A stretch of 64,000 nt of DNA from Aeromonas lusitana (GCF_002812985.1 NZ_PGCP01000014.1:83414-147413), one strand, 5' to 3'; shown: positions 44,767 through 53,338, numbered from the stretch's first letter. Notes: a model not told the origin generated them from the letters alone. Numbers and translations: made by a program.

Positions 44767-46173
44767 TCACTCCTTGCGTGGTATGGCGAGCCAGAGGCCC
44801 GGCTCGGCGCGAAAGCGGGGAGCGAACCAGTGCGTCTCATAGGGGCCGGGCAGCTCGCCTGCCGAGAGGGGCCGGCGGCTGAGGCGGCAGGCCCCCTGGG
44901 TCAGGGCGAGGCGGGCGTCTCCCCCGTACCAGCCATCGGTGACGGGCAAGGTGGTGCTCTCGCGCAGCAGCCGTACCCCCCACTGGGTCACCAGGGCTGA
45001 ACAATTCTGCTCGGCCATCAGCCTCGCCTGGACCATGGCCGGCAAGCTGGGGGCGATCAAGGTGGTACCCAACAGCGCCAGCGCCCCCAGCATGGCTCCC
45101 TTTATTGGCCAAGAGGCGACAGACCTTGCCGCAGGCAAGCATCCGGCCAGCAGGATCAGGCCAAGGTAGATGATGGGCGCCAAGTGGCGGGGATTGTCCG
45201 GATTCTGGCCAAACAGGGTCCAGAGCAGCAGGACGAGCCAGCCGAGAGGCCAGCTTCTATCAAGCTGTGCTGGCTTGGCCTTTGACCAGAGTGGCCAGAG
45301 CAGCAGCCCCATCAGCAGCGGCCAGAGCGGGCCGAGCTGGCTATGCAGGGTTTGGCCCCAGCTTAGCAGCCGCGAGCCGTGGGCCGCCGCCGTGTTGCCC
45401 CAGAGGTGAAAGTGACCGTCGGTAAAACGCCTCCCCTCGGCAAAATAGGCCCAGCCATCCGCCTGCCAGACGAACAGCAGGCAGGCCAGCCCCACCAGGG
45501 CGATGGGGGCGAGGAAGGCGAGCCGCTGCCCCTTGTGTTGCCATCCCTGCCAGAGTGGCAACAGGGCCAGCACGAAATAGGAGGGGCGAAGGGCCAGTAA
45601 TAGCCCCACCAGCAGGCCCGCGATGGCAAGCCTGTGTGAAGAGCACGGCGAAGAGGCTGAGGAGGCCGATGACGACGCGCGCAGGACCAGCAAGCTGCCG
45701 AGCCAGACGGCCAGCGCAGGCCCGTCCGAGAGACCGGAAAGCGCCAGGGGCGGGGTGAGCGGCAGCGCCATCGCGATGAGCCAGACCGGGGCCAGCAACT
45801 CGGGCCGCTGCCACAATCGCACCGCCAGCAAGGCGCTCAGGGGGGGCAGCAGGCTGCTGCCGAGCAGGCTGGCCCACTGCACGGCGCGGGCGGGATCGTC
45901 CACCAGTAGGTTGAGCAGGCGGGCGAGCCAGATAAAGGCGGGGTAGCCGGGGAAGTGGGGGGAGAACTCCAGCACGCTGAAGCGCATTACCCCGTGGGCG
46001 AAGTTCAGGGCATCGTCTGAATCGAGCGCCACGGGGAAGGAGAGGAGCCAGCCCATCCAGACCCCTTGCAGCAGGAGCAGCAGCCAGATGGGCGGGCAGA
46101 CGCTAGCCGGTTGTCGAGAGTAGCTCCCTTCTCCCCTGGTGGGAGAAGGGCTGGGGATGAGGGGGGGCATCAC
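44767..46173 (-). CDS. GT-C-like multi-span membrane protein
   Basis: A 468-residue protein with about ten spans. The first periplasmic loop FPVALDSDDALNFAHGVMRF contains a DSDD cluster typical of GT-C enzymes, and HFPGYPAFIWLARLLN follows. It probably transfers a sugar from a lipid carrier, but the substrate is unknown. The first 18 residues (IPSPSPTRGEG) are encoded by a palindromic REP-like repeat, so the true start may be later, though no good in-frame ATG with a ribosome site is seen before the first span. Same direction and 95 bp upstream of another GT-C-like gene. Confidence 0.7.
   Translation of the reverse strand: MMPPLIPSPSPTRGEGSYSRQPASVCPPIWLLLLLQGVWMGWLLSFPVALDSDDALNFAHGVMRFSVLEFSPHFPGYPAFIWLARLLNLLVDDPARAVQWASLLGSSLLPPLSALLAVRLWQRPELLAPVWLIAMALPLTPPLALSGLSDGPALAVWLGSLLVLRASSSASSASSPCSSHRLAIAGLLVGLLLALRPSYFVLALLPLWQGWQHKGQRLAFLAPIALVGLACLLFVWQADGWAYFAEGRRFTDGHFHLWGNTAAAHGSRLLSWGQTLHSQLGPLWPLLMGLLLWPLWSKAKPAQLDRSWPLGWLVLLLWTLFGQNPDNPRHLAPIIYLGLILLAGCLPAARSVASWPIKGAMLGALALLGTTLIAPSLPAMVQARLMAEQNCSALVTQWGVRLLRESTTLPVTDGWYGGDARLALTQGACRLSRRPLSAGELPGPYETHWFAPRFRAEPGLWLAIPRKE
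46123..46166. repeat. REP-like palindromic repeat at the start of the GT-C-like gene
   Basis: CCTTCTCCC-CTGGT-GGGAGAAGG (46127-46149) followed by GCTGGGGATGAGGG, a common type of dispersed bacterial repeat. Only this copy is seen in the window. Confidence 0.6.
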
Positions 46174-46186
46174 TCGGCTGGGGCAA

Positions 46187-46744
46187 TCAGAGTGGCGCCA
46201 GCACGGCCATCAGATCCTGCTCGGCGGCCTTGAAGGCCTTCTCATCGGCAACCTTGGCGCCGACCCCGAACACGCCCGGGTTGCCGATGGCATCCAGCAC
46301 TTTGGCCAGGGCCTGATCCGCGGCCTTGCGATCGGCTTCACTCAGGGAGGGGAGGATAAGATCCAGGAAGCGCTTGCTCTTGACCACCAGCACCTTGGCG
46401 GTCTGGTAGTCTCCCAGATTCTGGCCGGCCCCCTCGAGGCGGCGCTCGATCTCGGCCTTGTAGGCGCGATTGAGCAGGATCTGGGTCGTCGCCGCATCTT
46501 TGTTCTTGATGGCCTCGGCGAGCGGCGCCTGCAGCACCACCTTGTGATGCTGTTCGAGGTAGGTGAGCTCTTCGCTCAGGCTCGCGAGAATGGCGCTGCC
46601 ATCCTGGCCTTCACTCGCCGCTGTCAGCAACTGCTCGCGGGCGTCGATCAGGGGCTCCTTGCCCGCCGCCGCGTAGGAGTAGGCTTGCGCCTGCCCCATG
46701 GTCGTCAGCAACACTAGGGTGATAAGACCTGCACGAATAAGCAT
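46187..46744 (-). CDS. Secreted helical protein of unknown function
   Basis: A 185-residue exported protein. Signal peptide MLIRAGLITLVLLTTMGQAQA; the mature part is helical and Glu/Lys/Ala-rich (EELTYLEQHHKVVLQAPLAE, LLNRAYKAEIERRLEGA). No haem or metal motif is apparent beyond a HH pair. The start at 46744 has AAGGAG seven bases upstream; the frame runs on to 46771. It is the last gene of the series that contains the FTR1 permease, 200 bp after the FAD gene, so it may be a periplasmic accessory, but this is inference. Confidence 0.68.
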   Translation of the reverse strand: MLIRAGLITLVLLTTMGQAQAYSYAAAGKEPLIDAREQLLTAASEGQDGSAILASLSEELTYLEQHHKVVLQAPLAEAIKNKDAATTQILLNRAYKAEIERRLEGAGQNLGDYQTAKVLVVKSKRFLDLILPSLSEADRKAADQALAKVLDAIGNPGVFGVGAKVADEKAFKAAEQDLMAVLAPL

Positions 46745-46777
46745 CCTTGGCTCCTTGTAAATGTTGTTCAAGCTGAC

Positions 46778-47012
46778 TCAGGCCCGGCTCCGGGTATCAG
46801 TCACTGCATCTTGGTTGCGATGATCGAAAGTGGCAGGGTGTCTGCCACCGGGTTCAAGCCACGCTCTGGGTTTCGATCACGGTATCTTCGTTGTGGTGGT
46901 TGAAGGTGACAAGGCGTCTGTCCTCCTTGTCTATCATCAGGTTCAGGCCACGCTCTGGGTTTCGATCACGGTATTTTCGTTGCGATGATTGAAGATGGCA
47001 TGCCGTCTGTCC
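46778..47012 (-). repeat. Three degenerate tandem copies of the FAD gene's 3' end
   Basis: The last 69 bases of the FAD gene (46943-47011) recur at 46854-46922 with 60 of 69 identical and again, more diverged, ending at 46778. Each copy ends in TGA. The periods are 89 and 76 bases. Encoded tails: NENTVIETQSVA, NEDTVIETQSVA and NQDAVTDTRSRA. Confidence 0.75.
46854..46937 (-). CDS. Candidate 27-residue ORF in the first repeat copy
   Basis: ATG 46937 lies five bases after the FAD gene stop and the frame runs 27 codons to TGA 46854. It encodes MIDKEDRRLVTFNHHNEDTV followed by IETQSVA, nearly the same as the FAD protein's own tail. It may be only a remnant of duplication. No ribosome site precedes it, though reinitiation after the FAD gene is possible. 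Confidence 0.25.
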   Translation of the reverse strand: MIDKEDRRLVTFNHHNEDTVIETQSVA

Positions 47013-48367
47013 ACCCCGTCGATCACCATGTCGGCGGCCATCAGCCCCATCTCCATGGCGGTGTCGGTGAAGATGTAACGGAAGGTCCCCTGGCGGCCGC
47101 TCATGATGAGGTTGCCAATCGGCATCAGCCGCTGGATGGCTGCATCCCGTCGCCCTTGATAACCAAGATCCATCAGGGGATAGGCATATTCACTGCGGGC
47201 CTCGAAGGTCTCATCGCCTAGCCGGCTGGTATCGACCCCAAGGCTCGCCAGATCCTGACTCACTCGCTCGCGCAGGGTGGCGAGCGGCGCCTGCCAGGTG
47301 GCATCTCCCGGGTTGCAGGGAACTTCCAGCATCACCGAAGTTTTGCCCGCGGGCGCCATAAAGGGGCTGCGCCGGCGCGGCTCCTGCAAGCGGGTGGCGA
47401 GGATGTGCGGATCCGAGAGGTACTGCCAGGTGTTGTCCGACAGGTTCTCCTGATTGAGCGGCATGTTGACGAAGCGCAGGGCACGGTAGTGCAGCTCACA
47501 GGGCAAGCCGAGATGCTGGCAGGTCAGCGGCAGGGGCAGGGTGGAAATCACCTGATCGAAGGCCTCGCTCTGCTCCAGGCCATCTTGCTGCCAATGCACT
47601 CGCTCGATCCGATCACCCACCCGATCGAGGCGGCTGATGGTGGCGCTCGTCTTGAGCTCGACCCCTTCGGCCACCAGCCGCTCGCCCAGCGTGGTGAAGA
47701 TCTGGCCGAAGCCGTATTTGGGGTAGCGGTACTTGCGGGCATAGGTGCGCACCGACAGGTTGCCCTTGCGCCTTGGCAGCAGGCGGCGGGCCACGTCTTT
47801 CAAGTCAATGAGACTGATGCGCTGACCGGCCCAGTCGGCGGAGAGCCGGTCCGGGTTGATGCCCCACAGTTTGCCGGTATAGCCCTCGAAAAACTGGCGA
47901 TAGAGGGTGCGACCGAAGTGGCTCTGGATCCACTCGGCGAAGCTCGCCTTGGCAAAATCGCTGGGCTTCTTGGCGAAGGGGAGCAGCAACAAGTCCTTCA
48001 TGGCCCCGGCCATCAGGGACAGAGGCGCGGTTTTGAGCAGGTTCGGCAGATTGAGGGGGTAGTCGTAGGTGCGCCCGCCAAAGCGGATCACGCTCTTGCG
48101 CTCGGCGTGCAGCAGATCCTCTCCCATCAGCTCGTCGATAAAGGCGAGCAGCTCGGGGTTCTTGGTGATGAAGCGGTGGCCACCGTAGTCGAAGCGGTAG
48201 TCCCCATCCTTGCCCGCGAAACGCTGGGTGGCGCACATGCCGCCCACCACGGCCTCCTGCTCGAACAGGGTGACCGTAAAGCCCGCCTGGCGCAGACGCC
48301 AGGCCGCCATCAGACCGGCCGGACCCGCGCCCAGCACGGCAATTTTTTTACTGCTGTTATCGCCCAT
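46943..48367 (-). CDS. NAD(P)/FAD-dependent oxidoreductase (protoporphyrinogen oxidase/UGM-like)
   Basis: A 474-residue flavoprotein. FAD site KIAVLGAGPAGLMAAWRLRQ then FEQEAVVGGMCATQRF near residue 40, FDYGGHRFITKNPEL near 60, and a C-terminal GNLIMSGRQGTFRYIFTDTA cap. The SHFGRTLYRQFFEGYTGKLWG region resembles UDP-galactopyranose-mutase-like and protoporphyrinogen-oxidase-like proteins found near sugar genes. ATG 48367 is used; TTG 48370 is the alternative. Just 63 bp after the FTR1 permease. Its substrate is unknown: it could belong with either the iron system or the GT-C genes downstream. Confidence 0.78.
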   Translation of the reverse strand: MGDNSSKKIAVLGAGPAGLMAAWRLRQAGFTVTLFEQEAVVGGMCATQRFAGKDGDYRFDYGGHRFITKNPELLAFIDELMGEDLLHAERKSVIRFGGRTYDYPLNLPNLLKTAPLSLMAGAMKDLLLLPFAKKPSDFAKASFAEWIQSHFGRTLYRQFFEGYTGKLWGINPDRLSADWAGQRISLIDLKDVARRLLPRRKGNLSVRTYARKYRYPKYGFGQIFTTLGERLVAEGVELKTSATISRLDRVGDRIERVHWQQDGLEQSEAFDQVISTLPLPLTCQHLGLPCELHYRALRFVNMPLNQENLSDNTWQYLSDPHILATRLQEPRRRSPFMAPAGKTSVMLEVPCNPGDATWQAPLATLRERVSQDLASLGVDTSRLGDETFEARSEYAYPLMDLGYQGRRDAAIQRLMPIGNLIMSGRQGTFRYIFTDTAMEMGLMAADMVIDGVDRRHAIFNHRNENTVIETQSVA

Positions 48368-48430
48368 CAATCTCTATCCACGAAACAAGGAGAAAAGGGG
48401 CCCGCAGGCCCCGCTACTGAAAAAGGCGGC

Positions 48431-49267
48431 TTATGCCTTGTTGGCCTGAGCCGGCTTGGGCTTGTAGTTGCGATACCAGATGGTCACGAAGACCGCCAGG
48501 TAGGTCAGCCAGGTCGCCAGTTGCAGGCCGGCCGGGGAGGCATTGTAGCCGAACAGCGCCCGCAAGAAGGTGCCAAACACGCCTCTGTCGTCGAGAATGT
48601 GGCTGATGTTGAACACAGGAGTGGTCCAGAGGGTGATGACCCCCGCCGCCTGCAACATGTTGACGGCGGACGACAGCAGGCCCGCGGCTATGATGATGAT
48701 GAGCAGACCGGTCCAGCGGAAGAAGGGGGCGAGCGCCACCTTGCGGGTGGAGCGCAGCAGCCCCCACACCAGCACCATGGAGAGAGCCAGCCCGGCCAGG
48801 GCGCCGATGAGCCCCTCGTGCAGATCCACCCCTTGCCCCGAATAGATGAGCGCCGAGAAGAAGAGCACAGTCTCGAAGCCTTCGCGCATCACCGCCAGGA
48901 AGGCGAGCAACACCAGGCCAAACAGGTTGCCGCCATCGATGGCCGCATCGATACGCGCCGTCATGGCCCCCACCTGGGACTTGGCCTGCTTCTGCATCCA
49001 GACCGCCATATAGGTGAGCACCAGGGTCGCGAAGATGAGGATCCCCGCCATCAGCAGGTGGTTGTAGCGTTCGCTCTCGAACTGGCTGACCACCACCTGG
49101 AACAGGAAGGCCACCGCAAGGGAAGCAATCAGCCCCAGCACCACCCCCAGATAGATGTACTTGTTGTAACGGCTCGCCCCCAGCTTGGCGAGATAGGAGA
49201 GGCAGATACCGACCAGCAGGAAGGCTTCCAGCCCCTCGCGCAGGGTAATGAGGAAACTTGCAAACAT
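48431..49267 (-). CDS. FTR1-family iron permease (EfeU-like)
   Basis: A 278-residue inner-membrane iron permease with seven predicted spans. Both iron-binding REXXE motifs are present: Arg10-Glu14 in LREGLEAFLLV and Arg128-Glu132 in MREGFETVLFF. FTR1/EfeU permeases import iron coupled to oxidation of Fe(II) by a partner. Here the partners EfeO and EfeB are absent, and instead the gene follows a multihaem cytochrome whose stop overlaps this start by one base (TGATG). That tight coupling suggests an electron-transfer role for the cytochrome during iron uptake. Confidence 0.88.
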   Translation of the reverse strand: MFASFLITLREGLEAFLLVGICLSYLAKLGASRYNKYIYLGVVLGLIASLAVAFLFQVVVSQFESERYNHLLMAGILIFATLVLTYMAVWMQKQAKSQVGAMTARIDAAIDGGNLFGLVLLAFLAVMREGFETVLFFSALIYSGQGVDLHEGLIGALAGLALSMVLVWGLLRSTRKVALAPFFRWTGLLIIIIAAGLLSSAVNMLQAAGVITLWTTPVFNISHILDDRGVFGTFLRALFGYNASPAGLQLATWLTYLAVFVTIWYRNYKPKPAQANKA

Positions 49268-52200
49268 CAGGGATGTGCCTCCTGGTTGAGGGCGTGAGTG
49301 GTGACGAGGGGCTGCGGCGACGGGGCTGCTAGTTGCAAGTCCCGTTGCTGCAAGTGGTTGAGGGTAACTATGGGCGGCTCAGGTAAAGCAGGCTCGCTGG
49401 CGCGCACTATGTCGTTGACCCACTTGGGATAAGTTCGGAAATTGAGTTTGATATCGGCCTGGAAGGGAGCTTTTGCATCCACTGGCAGGGGCCAGGCTTC
49501 GTCGCGCCAGCCATCGGCCGGGATGCGGGTGTCTTCCAGGAGCTTGGCGTAGCGCCAGAACTTGAGCCCCACCGGTTTGCCTTCGGCATCGCCGAACACC
49601 TTCCTGAACAGGCGCGCATCCTCGGGCACGGCGCCGTCCACCGGTTGGCCGCTTTGCAACACAACCCGGCCGTTGGCATCGGTGACGGTCAGTTCCAGCC
49701 AGAGCTCACGAAAATCCGCGACCCCGGTGGGCAGAGCGTGGCCAGCGCCGGTGTTGGCGACCCGCACCACCAGGGTAGGTTGTCCATTTTGCGCTTCGAT
49801 ACGGGCGGACAGGGTTGCGCTGGAACGCAGCAGGGCCAGACTCTCCTGCTCAAGTTCTGGGTTGCGCAGCCCCACCAGCTGGTGCTGGGCGCCGGTGAAG
49901 TTATGGCGATAGAGGCGCGCCTTCATGGTGCCGTTCTCGGTGGACTGGCCAGATACGGGAGCGCCGCCGTTGCCGGGCTCCGGGTTCATATGGCAGTCGA
50001 TGCAGGTACGGCGCGCCGCCGGATCCTCGGCCTTGGCAAAGCTCGAGGCCTGCCACTCGTCCCAGGTGTTGACGATGTTGGCGCCCGTGCCCGGGGCGAA
50101 TTCGTTATGGCAGGACTTGCACAGGGCCGCGTCCTGATAGAAATCCTTCTGATAAGAGGCCTTGTGCATGGCCGGGCGGGCGTTGATCTGCCGCTCTGCC
50201 AGCCAGTGGCGCACGCTGCCGCCGGGAGCATCCTCGAACACATAGCTCTCACGGTCTTTGAGGTTGACGGTGAAGGCGCTGTTGCCGCCGGCGTCCTCGA
50301 GCCTGGTGATGCGATGGCAGAGCAGGCAGCCTGTGCCTTCCTCGACCACGGCGTCCCCCGCCTGGTGGGCCTTGATGAGGGACGCGCCCCCTTGCTCCAG
50401 CATGTGAGAGCCCTTGGGCAGGTCGGTCTGGCCCGTCATCACCTGTTGAGGCATGTGGCAGCCTTGGCACCACTGGCCGAAGGCCTCTCCCTCGGTCTGT
50501 CTGGCCAGCGCTTGCACCGCCTTGTAGTAGGGGTGGGAGTTGCCCATCAGTCGGTGGTTGCTGTCGCTCCAGTCCGCGAAAGCCTGTTGGTGGCAGTTCT
50601 GGCAGGAGGCAGAGCTGAGCCACTCCTTGGGATGACTGGTCGGCGCCTTGGCGGGATCCGTGCGCTGGGCATCGAGGCGCAGCCAGTTGGCGAGATAGGG
50701 CAGGTTGCCATCGGCGGTCACGAAGGCGTGCAGGTCCTCCATCATGGCCTTGACCTCGGGCTGGGGCCTGGCGGGATCCACCGGCTCGGCGCCGTCGCGG
50801 CCGTCATGACCCATGCCGCCCTGGGTTTGCTGGATCATGCGCAGGTATTCGCCGACGAAATCCCCGGCCACCATGTTGGCGAGGTTGGCGTGACCGTTGA
50901 TGGCATTGTCCCGGCTCTTCTGGCGGTGGGCCTGCATCAGGAACTTATTGGTGAAGTTGAAGCCGTCCAGATGGCAGGAGTTGCAGCTCATCCAGTTGTC
51001 CCCCGCCATGGGGAAGCGGCCGTTGGCACTGGTGCTGCCTAGGGTGTTGCCGAGATTGAACAGGCGCTCGCCGCGAATGAGGGCGGCAGGGCGGGGATCG
51101 GACTCCACCAGTTGGGTGAAGTGAGGCTTGTCTACCGTCACCCGGGCGAAGGGGCCGCTGCCGCCGCTGGCAAGGCGGGTCAGATCCTGGCCCATGGCGT
51201 TGTGCACCAGAATATGGTCGCCGTCGATGAAGAGATCCTGAGGGCTCTGGCCCGGCAGGTGGCGCAGCAACTGGGTCGCCTTGGCGCCCCCCTGGAACTT
51301 CTTGCGTCTGTGGCGATTGTTGTTTTGCTTGCCGCTGCGAGAGAGGTCAAACACCAGCAGATCTTCGGAGCCCGCCAGGGTCAGGTAGACCCGCTTGCCG
51401 TCGGCGGCGAAGCGGGCGGCGAAGGGGTTGGAGACGATCTGGCTGCGGTTGCCGACATTGGGCAGATTTATCTGCAGGAACAACTGCTTGCGCTCGTCAA
51501 CCCGCTCGGTCTCGGTGTCCAGATCTATGATGGAGACCGCCGGGAAGACGGTGCTCTGGAACTGGAAGGGATGATCGAAGCTCCACAATACGTGGGGCAG
51601 CCAGGCCTCGCTGCCATCGGGGGAGAGCGCTATGCCGTCGAGCAAGCGTGGCAGCCCCTGGGAGTCGCTCGGCGTGGCGCTGTGAGTCTCGGCCAAGGTG
51701 ATGAGCTTGGGCTTCTCAATGGCCACGGCCGTGGGCGCCTTGCCGAGGTTTTTCAGACTGTAGATGGCAATCTGGCCCGTCATGGCGTGGGTTAGCAGCA
51801 GCCGGTCGTCATCGGTCAGCGCCAGCCCGCGCGGGGTTTCGGCGGTCGGGAGATCCAGTTGCAGATCGCCATCCTGGTCATAGGCCTGTAGACGTGCCGA
51901 CTCGAACAGGGTGACCCAGAACCAGCGCCGCTTGGGGTCGAAGATGACGCCGTAGGGCCTATGGCCGGTAGGAATGGCCTTCTTGAGGTCGAGATCATCA
52001 TCGAGCAGCAGCAGGCGATCACCGCTGTAATCGGTGACCAGCAGGGCGCCGTCGTCGCTGCGGGCAAGCTGGCGCAGATCGCCGCCAAAGCGAGCCTCCT
52101 TGAGCCGTTCGCCGCTGCCTCGTGCGATCAGGGTGACTGAGCCGCCGCTCTGGTTGGCGGTGACGAGGCGCGGCGCACCTGCGTCTTCATACGCCGCCAT

Positions 52201-52284
52201 GGCCGAGCCCATCTGCTGGGCCTGGACCTGTGGCATTCCCAGCAGCAGGCAGGCGAGCAGGAGAGAGAGAATCCGGTTAAACAT
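49267..52284 (-). CDS. Six-haem cytochrome c with N-terminal beta-propeller-like region
   Basis: A 1005-residue exported protein. Signal peptide LSLLLACLLLGMPQVQA. Residues 35-390 look like a beta-propeller (SGGSVTLIARGSGERLKEA, PYGVIFDPKRRWFWVTLFES, GIALSPDGSEAWLPHVLWS). A di-haem peroxidase-like segment has CNSCH at 434. Then five haem motifs: CQNCH 561, CQGCH 606, CLLCH 653, CKSCH 722, CIDCH 761. The last 200 residues are a beta-sandwich (VRVANTGAGHALPTG). It sits between a b-type cytochrome and an FTR1 permease, coupled to the latter. Likely periplasmic electron carrier or oxidase; substrate inferred to be iron. Confidence 0.82.
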   Translation of the reverse strand: MFNRILSLLLACLLLGMPQVQAQQMGSAMAAYEDAGAPRLVTANQSGGSVTLIARGSGERLKEARFGGDLRQLARSDDGALLVTDYSGDRLLLLDDDLDLKKAIPTGHRPYGVIFDPKRRWFWVTLFESARLQAYDQDGDLQLDLPTAETPRGLALTDDDRLLLTHAMTGQIAIYSLKNLGKAPTAVAIEKPKLITLAETHSATPSDSQGLPRLLDGIALSPDGSEAWLPHVLWSFDHPFQFQSTVFPAVSIIDLDTETERVDERKQLFLQINLPNVGNRSQIVSNPFAARFAADGKRVYLTLAGSEDLLVFDLSRSGKQNNNRHRRKKFQGGAKATQLLRHLPGQSPQDLFIDGDHILVHNAMGQDLTRLASGGSGPFARVTVDKPHFTQLVESDPRPAALIRGERLFNLGNTLGSTSANGRFPMAGDNWMSCNSCHLDGFNFTNKFLMQAHRQKSRDNAINGHANLANMVAGDFVGEYLRMIQQTQGGMGHDGRDGAEPVDPARPQPEVKAMMEDLHAFVTADGNLPYLANWLRLDAQRTDPAKAPTSHPKEWLSSASCQNCHQQAFADWSDSNHRLMGNSHPYYKAVQALARQTEGEAFGQWCQGCHMPQQVMTGQTDLPKGSHMLEQGGASLIKAHQAGDAVVEEGTGCLLCHRITRLEDAGGNSAFTVNLKDRESYVFEDAPGGSVRHWLAERQINARPAMHKASYQKDFYQDAALCKSCHNEFAPGTGANIVNTWDEWQASSFAKAEDPAARRTCIDCHMNPEPGNGGAPVSGQSTENGTMKARLYRHNFTGAQHQLVGLRNPELEQESLALLRSSATLSARIEAQNGQPTLVVRVANTGAGHALPTGVADFRELWLELTVTDANGRVVLQSGQPVDGAVPEDARLFRKVFGDAEGKPVGLKFWRYAKLLEDTRIPADGWRDEAWPLPVDAKAPFQADIKLNFRTYPKWVNDIVRASEPALPEPPIVTLNHLQQRDLQLAAPSPQPLVTTHALNQEAHP

Positions 52285-52287
52285 GGG

Positions 52288-52737
52288 TCAGGGACGCCAT
52301 TTGAGCAGGGTCCAGCGCCAGGCGTGACGCAAGACCAGGGGGGTGAGTGCCAAGGCACTCAGCCAGTGGGCCCAGCTGGCCAGATTTCCAAGGCTGTCCC
52401 CCGGTGTGCCGTGCAGCACCAGCACCAGACCGCTGGCGAGGCAAACCAGCAGCAAGGCTTCGATGATCTGGCCCGTGGTGCGCAAAAACGGCTTGCGGCT
52501 GTGGCGCAGCAGGCGACGATGAGATAGCCAGAAGGCGCCAAACAGCAGGGGGAACAGGGAGAGCGAGAGCATGACGTGGAGAAACAGGTTCCAGCGCGCC
52601 AGAGACCAGAGCGGCGTCAGTGGCTCCCACAGCAGCAGGCCGGAGAAGAACATCAGGTAGAGGGTGCCTTCGGCGGCCTGATGGTGATAGGCCAGCCATC
52701 GCCAAAAATGTCGTGGTGAGAGAGAAAGGCTTGTCAT
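52288..52737 (-). CDS. Small four-span membrane protein, cytochrome b561-like
   Basis: A 149-residue inner-membrane protein with four spans and paired His residues (WLAYHHQAAEGTLYLMFFSG, LFLHVMLSLSLFPLLFG, WAHWLSALALTPLVLRHAWR) that could bind haem b. It would pass electrons from or to the periplasmic multihaem cytochrome encoded directly after it. ATG 52737 follows AGGAG six bases upstream; the frame runs to 52887 without support. First gene of the putative iron operon, with a Fur-box-like site upstream. Confidence 0.68.
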   Translation of the reverse strand: MTSLSLSPRHFWRWLAYHHQAAEGTLYLMFFSGLLLWEPLTPLWSLARWNLFLHVMLSLSLFPLLFGAFWLSHRRLLRHSRKPFLRTTGQIIEALLLVCLASGLVLVLHGTPGDSLGNLASWAHWLSALALTPLVLRHAWRWTLLKWRP

Positions 52738-52798
52738 ACAGGCTCCTGCACCCGGGCATTCAACCCGGGGGAGCAAGTTTACAATGGGGTAACCGCAA

Positions 52799-52813
52799 TG
52801 AAAAGAGTTATCA
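52799..52813 (-). promoter_or_regulatory. Fur-box-like site upstream of the cytochrome-FTR1 operon
   Basis: TGATAACTCTTTTCA on the minus strand agrees at 11 of 14 positions with the 7-1-7 Fur consensus TGATAAT-N-ATTATCA. It lies 62-76 bp upstream of the first gene. Confidence 0.45.
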
Positions 52814-52852
52814 ATTTCGCTACCGATGAATACACCCTGAACGCAAGGGGGG

Positions 52853-53338
52853 TTATTTATGATCCGCCAGCCGCTCGGTGATCGCATAGATAAGCGCCGC
52901 CAGCGAGAAGGCCAGGAAGACGATCACCGACCACTTCATCTCCACCTCGTTACCGACCCCGTCATCCAGGAAGGCCTTGAGCACCTCGATCCCGGCGATG
53001 GTCACCAGGGAGTTGATGACGATGAGCTTCAAGGAGGCGAAGTTGATCTTGCTGAGCCAGTTGTTGCCAAGGGCCTCCCGTTGTTCCTGGGTCTGGATGA
53101 ACTGCACGAAGCCGCAGACCGCCACCAGGATCAGCATCTGGGCCACCAGCACGAAGTCCACCAGGGTCAGCACCCCTGTGATGAGGTCCATGTAGTGGAT
53201 CTCGATGATGTCGCGGCACAAGACATAGAGCTGCATGGCAAATTTCACCATCAGCAGGGCGACGCACACCAGGATGGCCACATAAAAGGGGAACATCATC
53301 AACCGGCTGCCATTGAGCATGAAGTGAAAGCGACGCAT
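52853..53338 (-). CDS. yqhA: YqhA family (UPF0114) inner-membrane protein
   Basis: A 161-residue membrane protein with three or four spans (MMFPFYVAILVCVALLMVKF, VLVAQMLILVAVCGFVQFI, SVIVFLAFSLAALIYAITER). Family markers are RLMMFPFY at the start and KLIVINSLVTIAGIEVLKAF. Function unknown, though it is widespread in Gammaproteobacteria. It ends 115 bp before the cytochrome gene in the same direction, so readthrough into the iron operon is possible. Its own promoter would lie in 53339-53691. Confidence 0.88.
   Translation of the reverse strand: MRRFHFMLNGSRLMMFPFYVAILVCVALLMVKFAMQLYVLCRDIIEIHYMDLITGVLTLVDFVLVAQMLILVAVCGFVQFIQTQEQREALGNNWLSKINFASLKLIVINSLVTIAGIEVLKAFLDDGVGNEVEMKWSVIVFLAFSLAALIYAITERLADHK

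Noticed and set aside
47405..49297. 630-codon plus-strand open frame
   Set aside because: Antisense to the FAD oxidoreductase and FTR1 genes, both with clear motifs; translation is low-complexity Gln/His/Gly.
49645..51042. 465-codon plus-strand open frame
   Set aside because: Antisense to the multihaem cytochrome; no recognisable domain.
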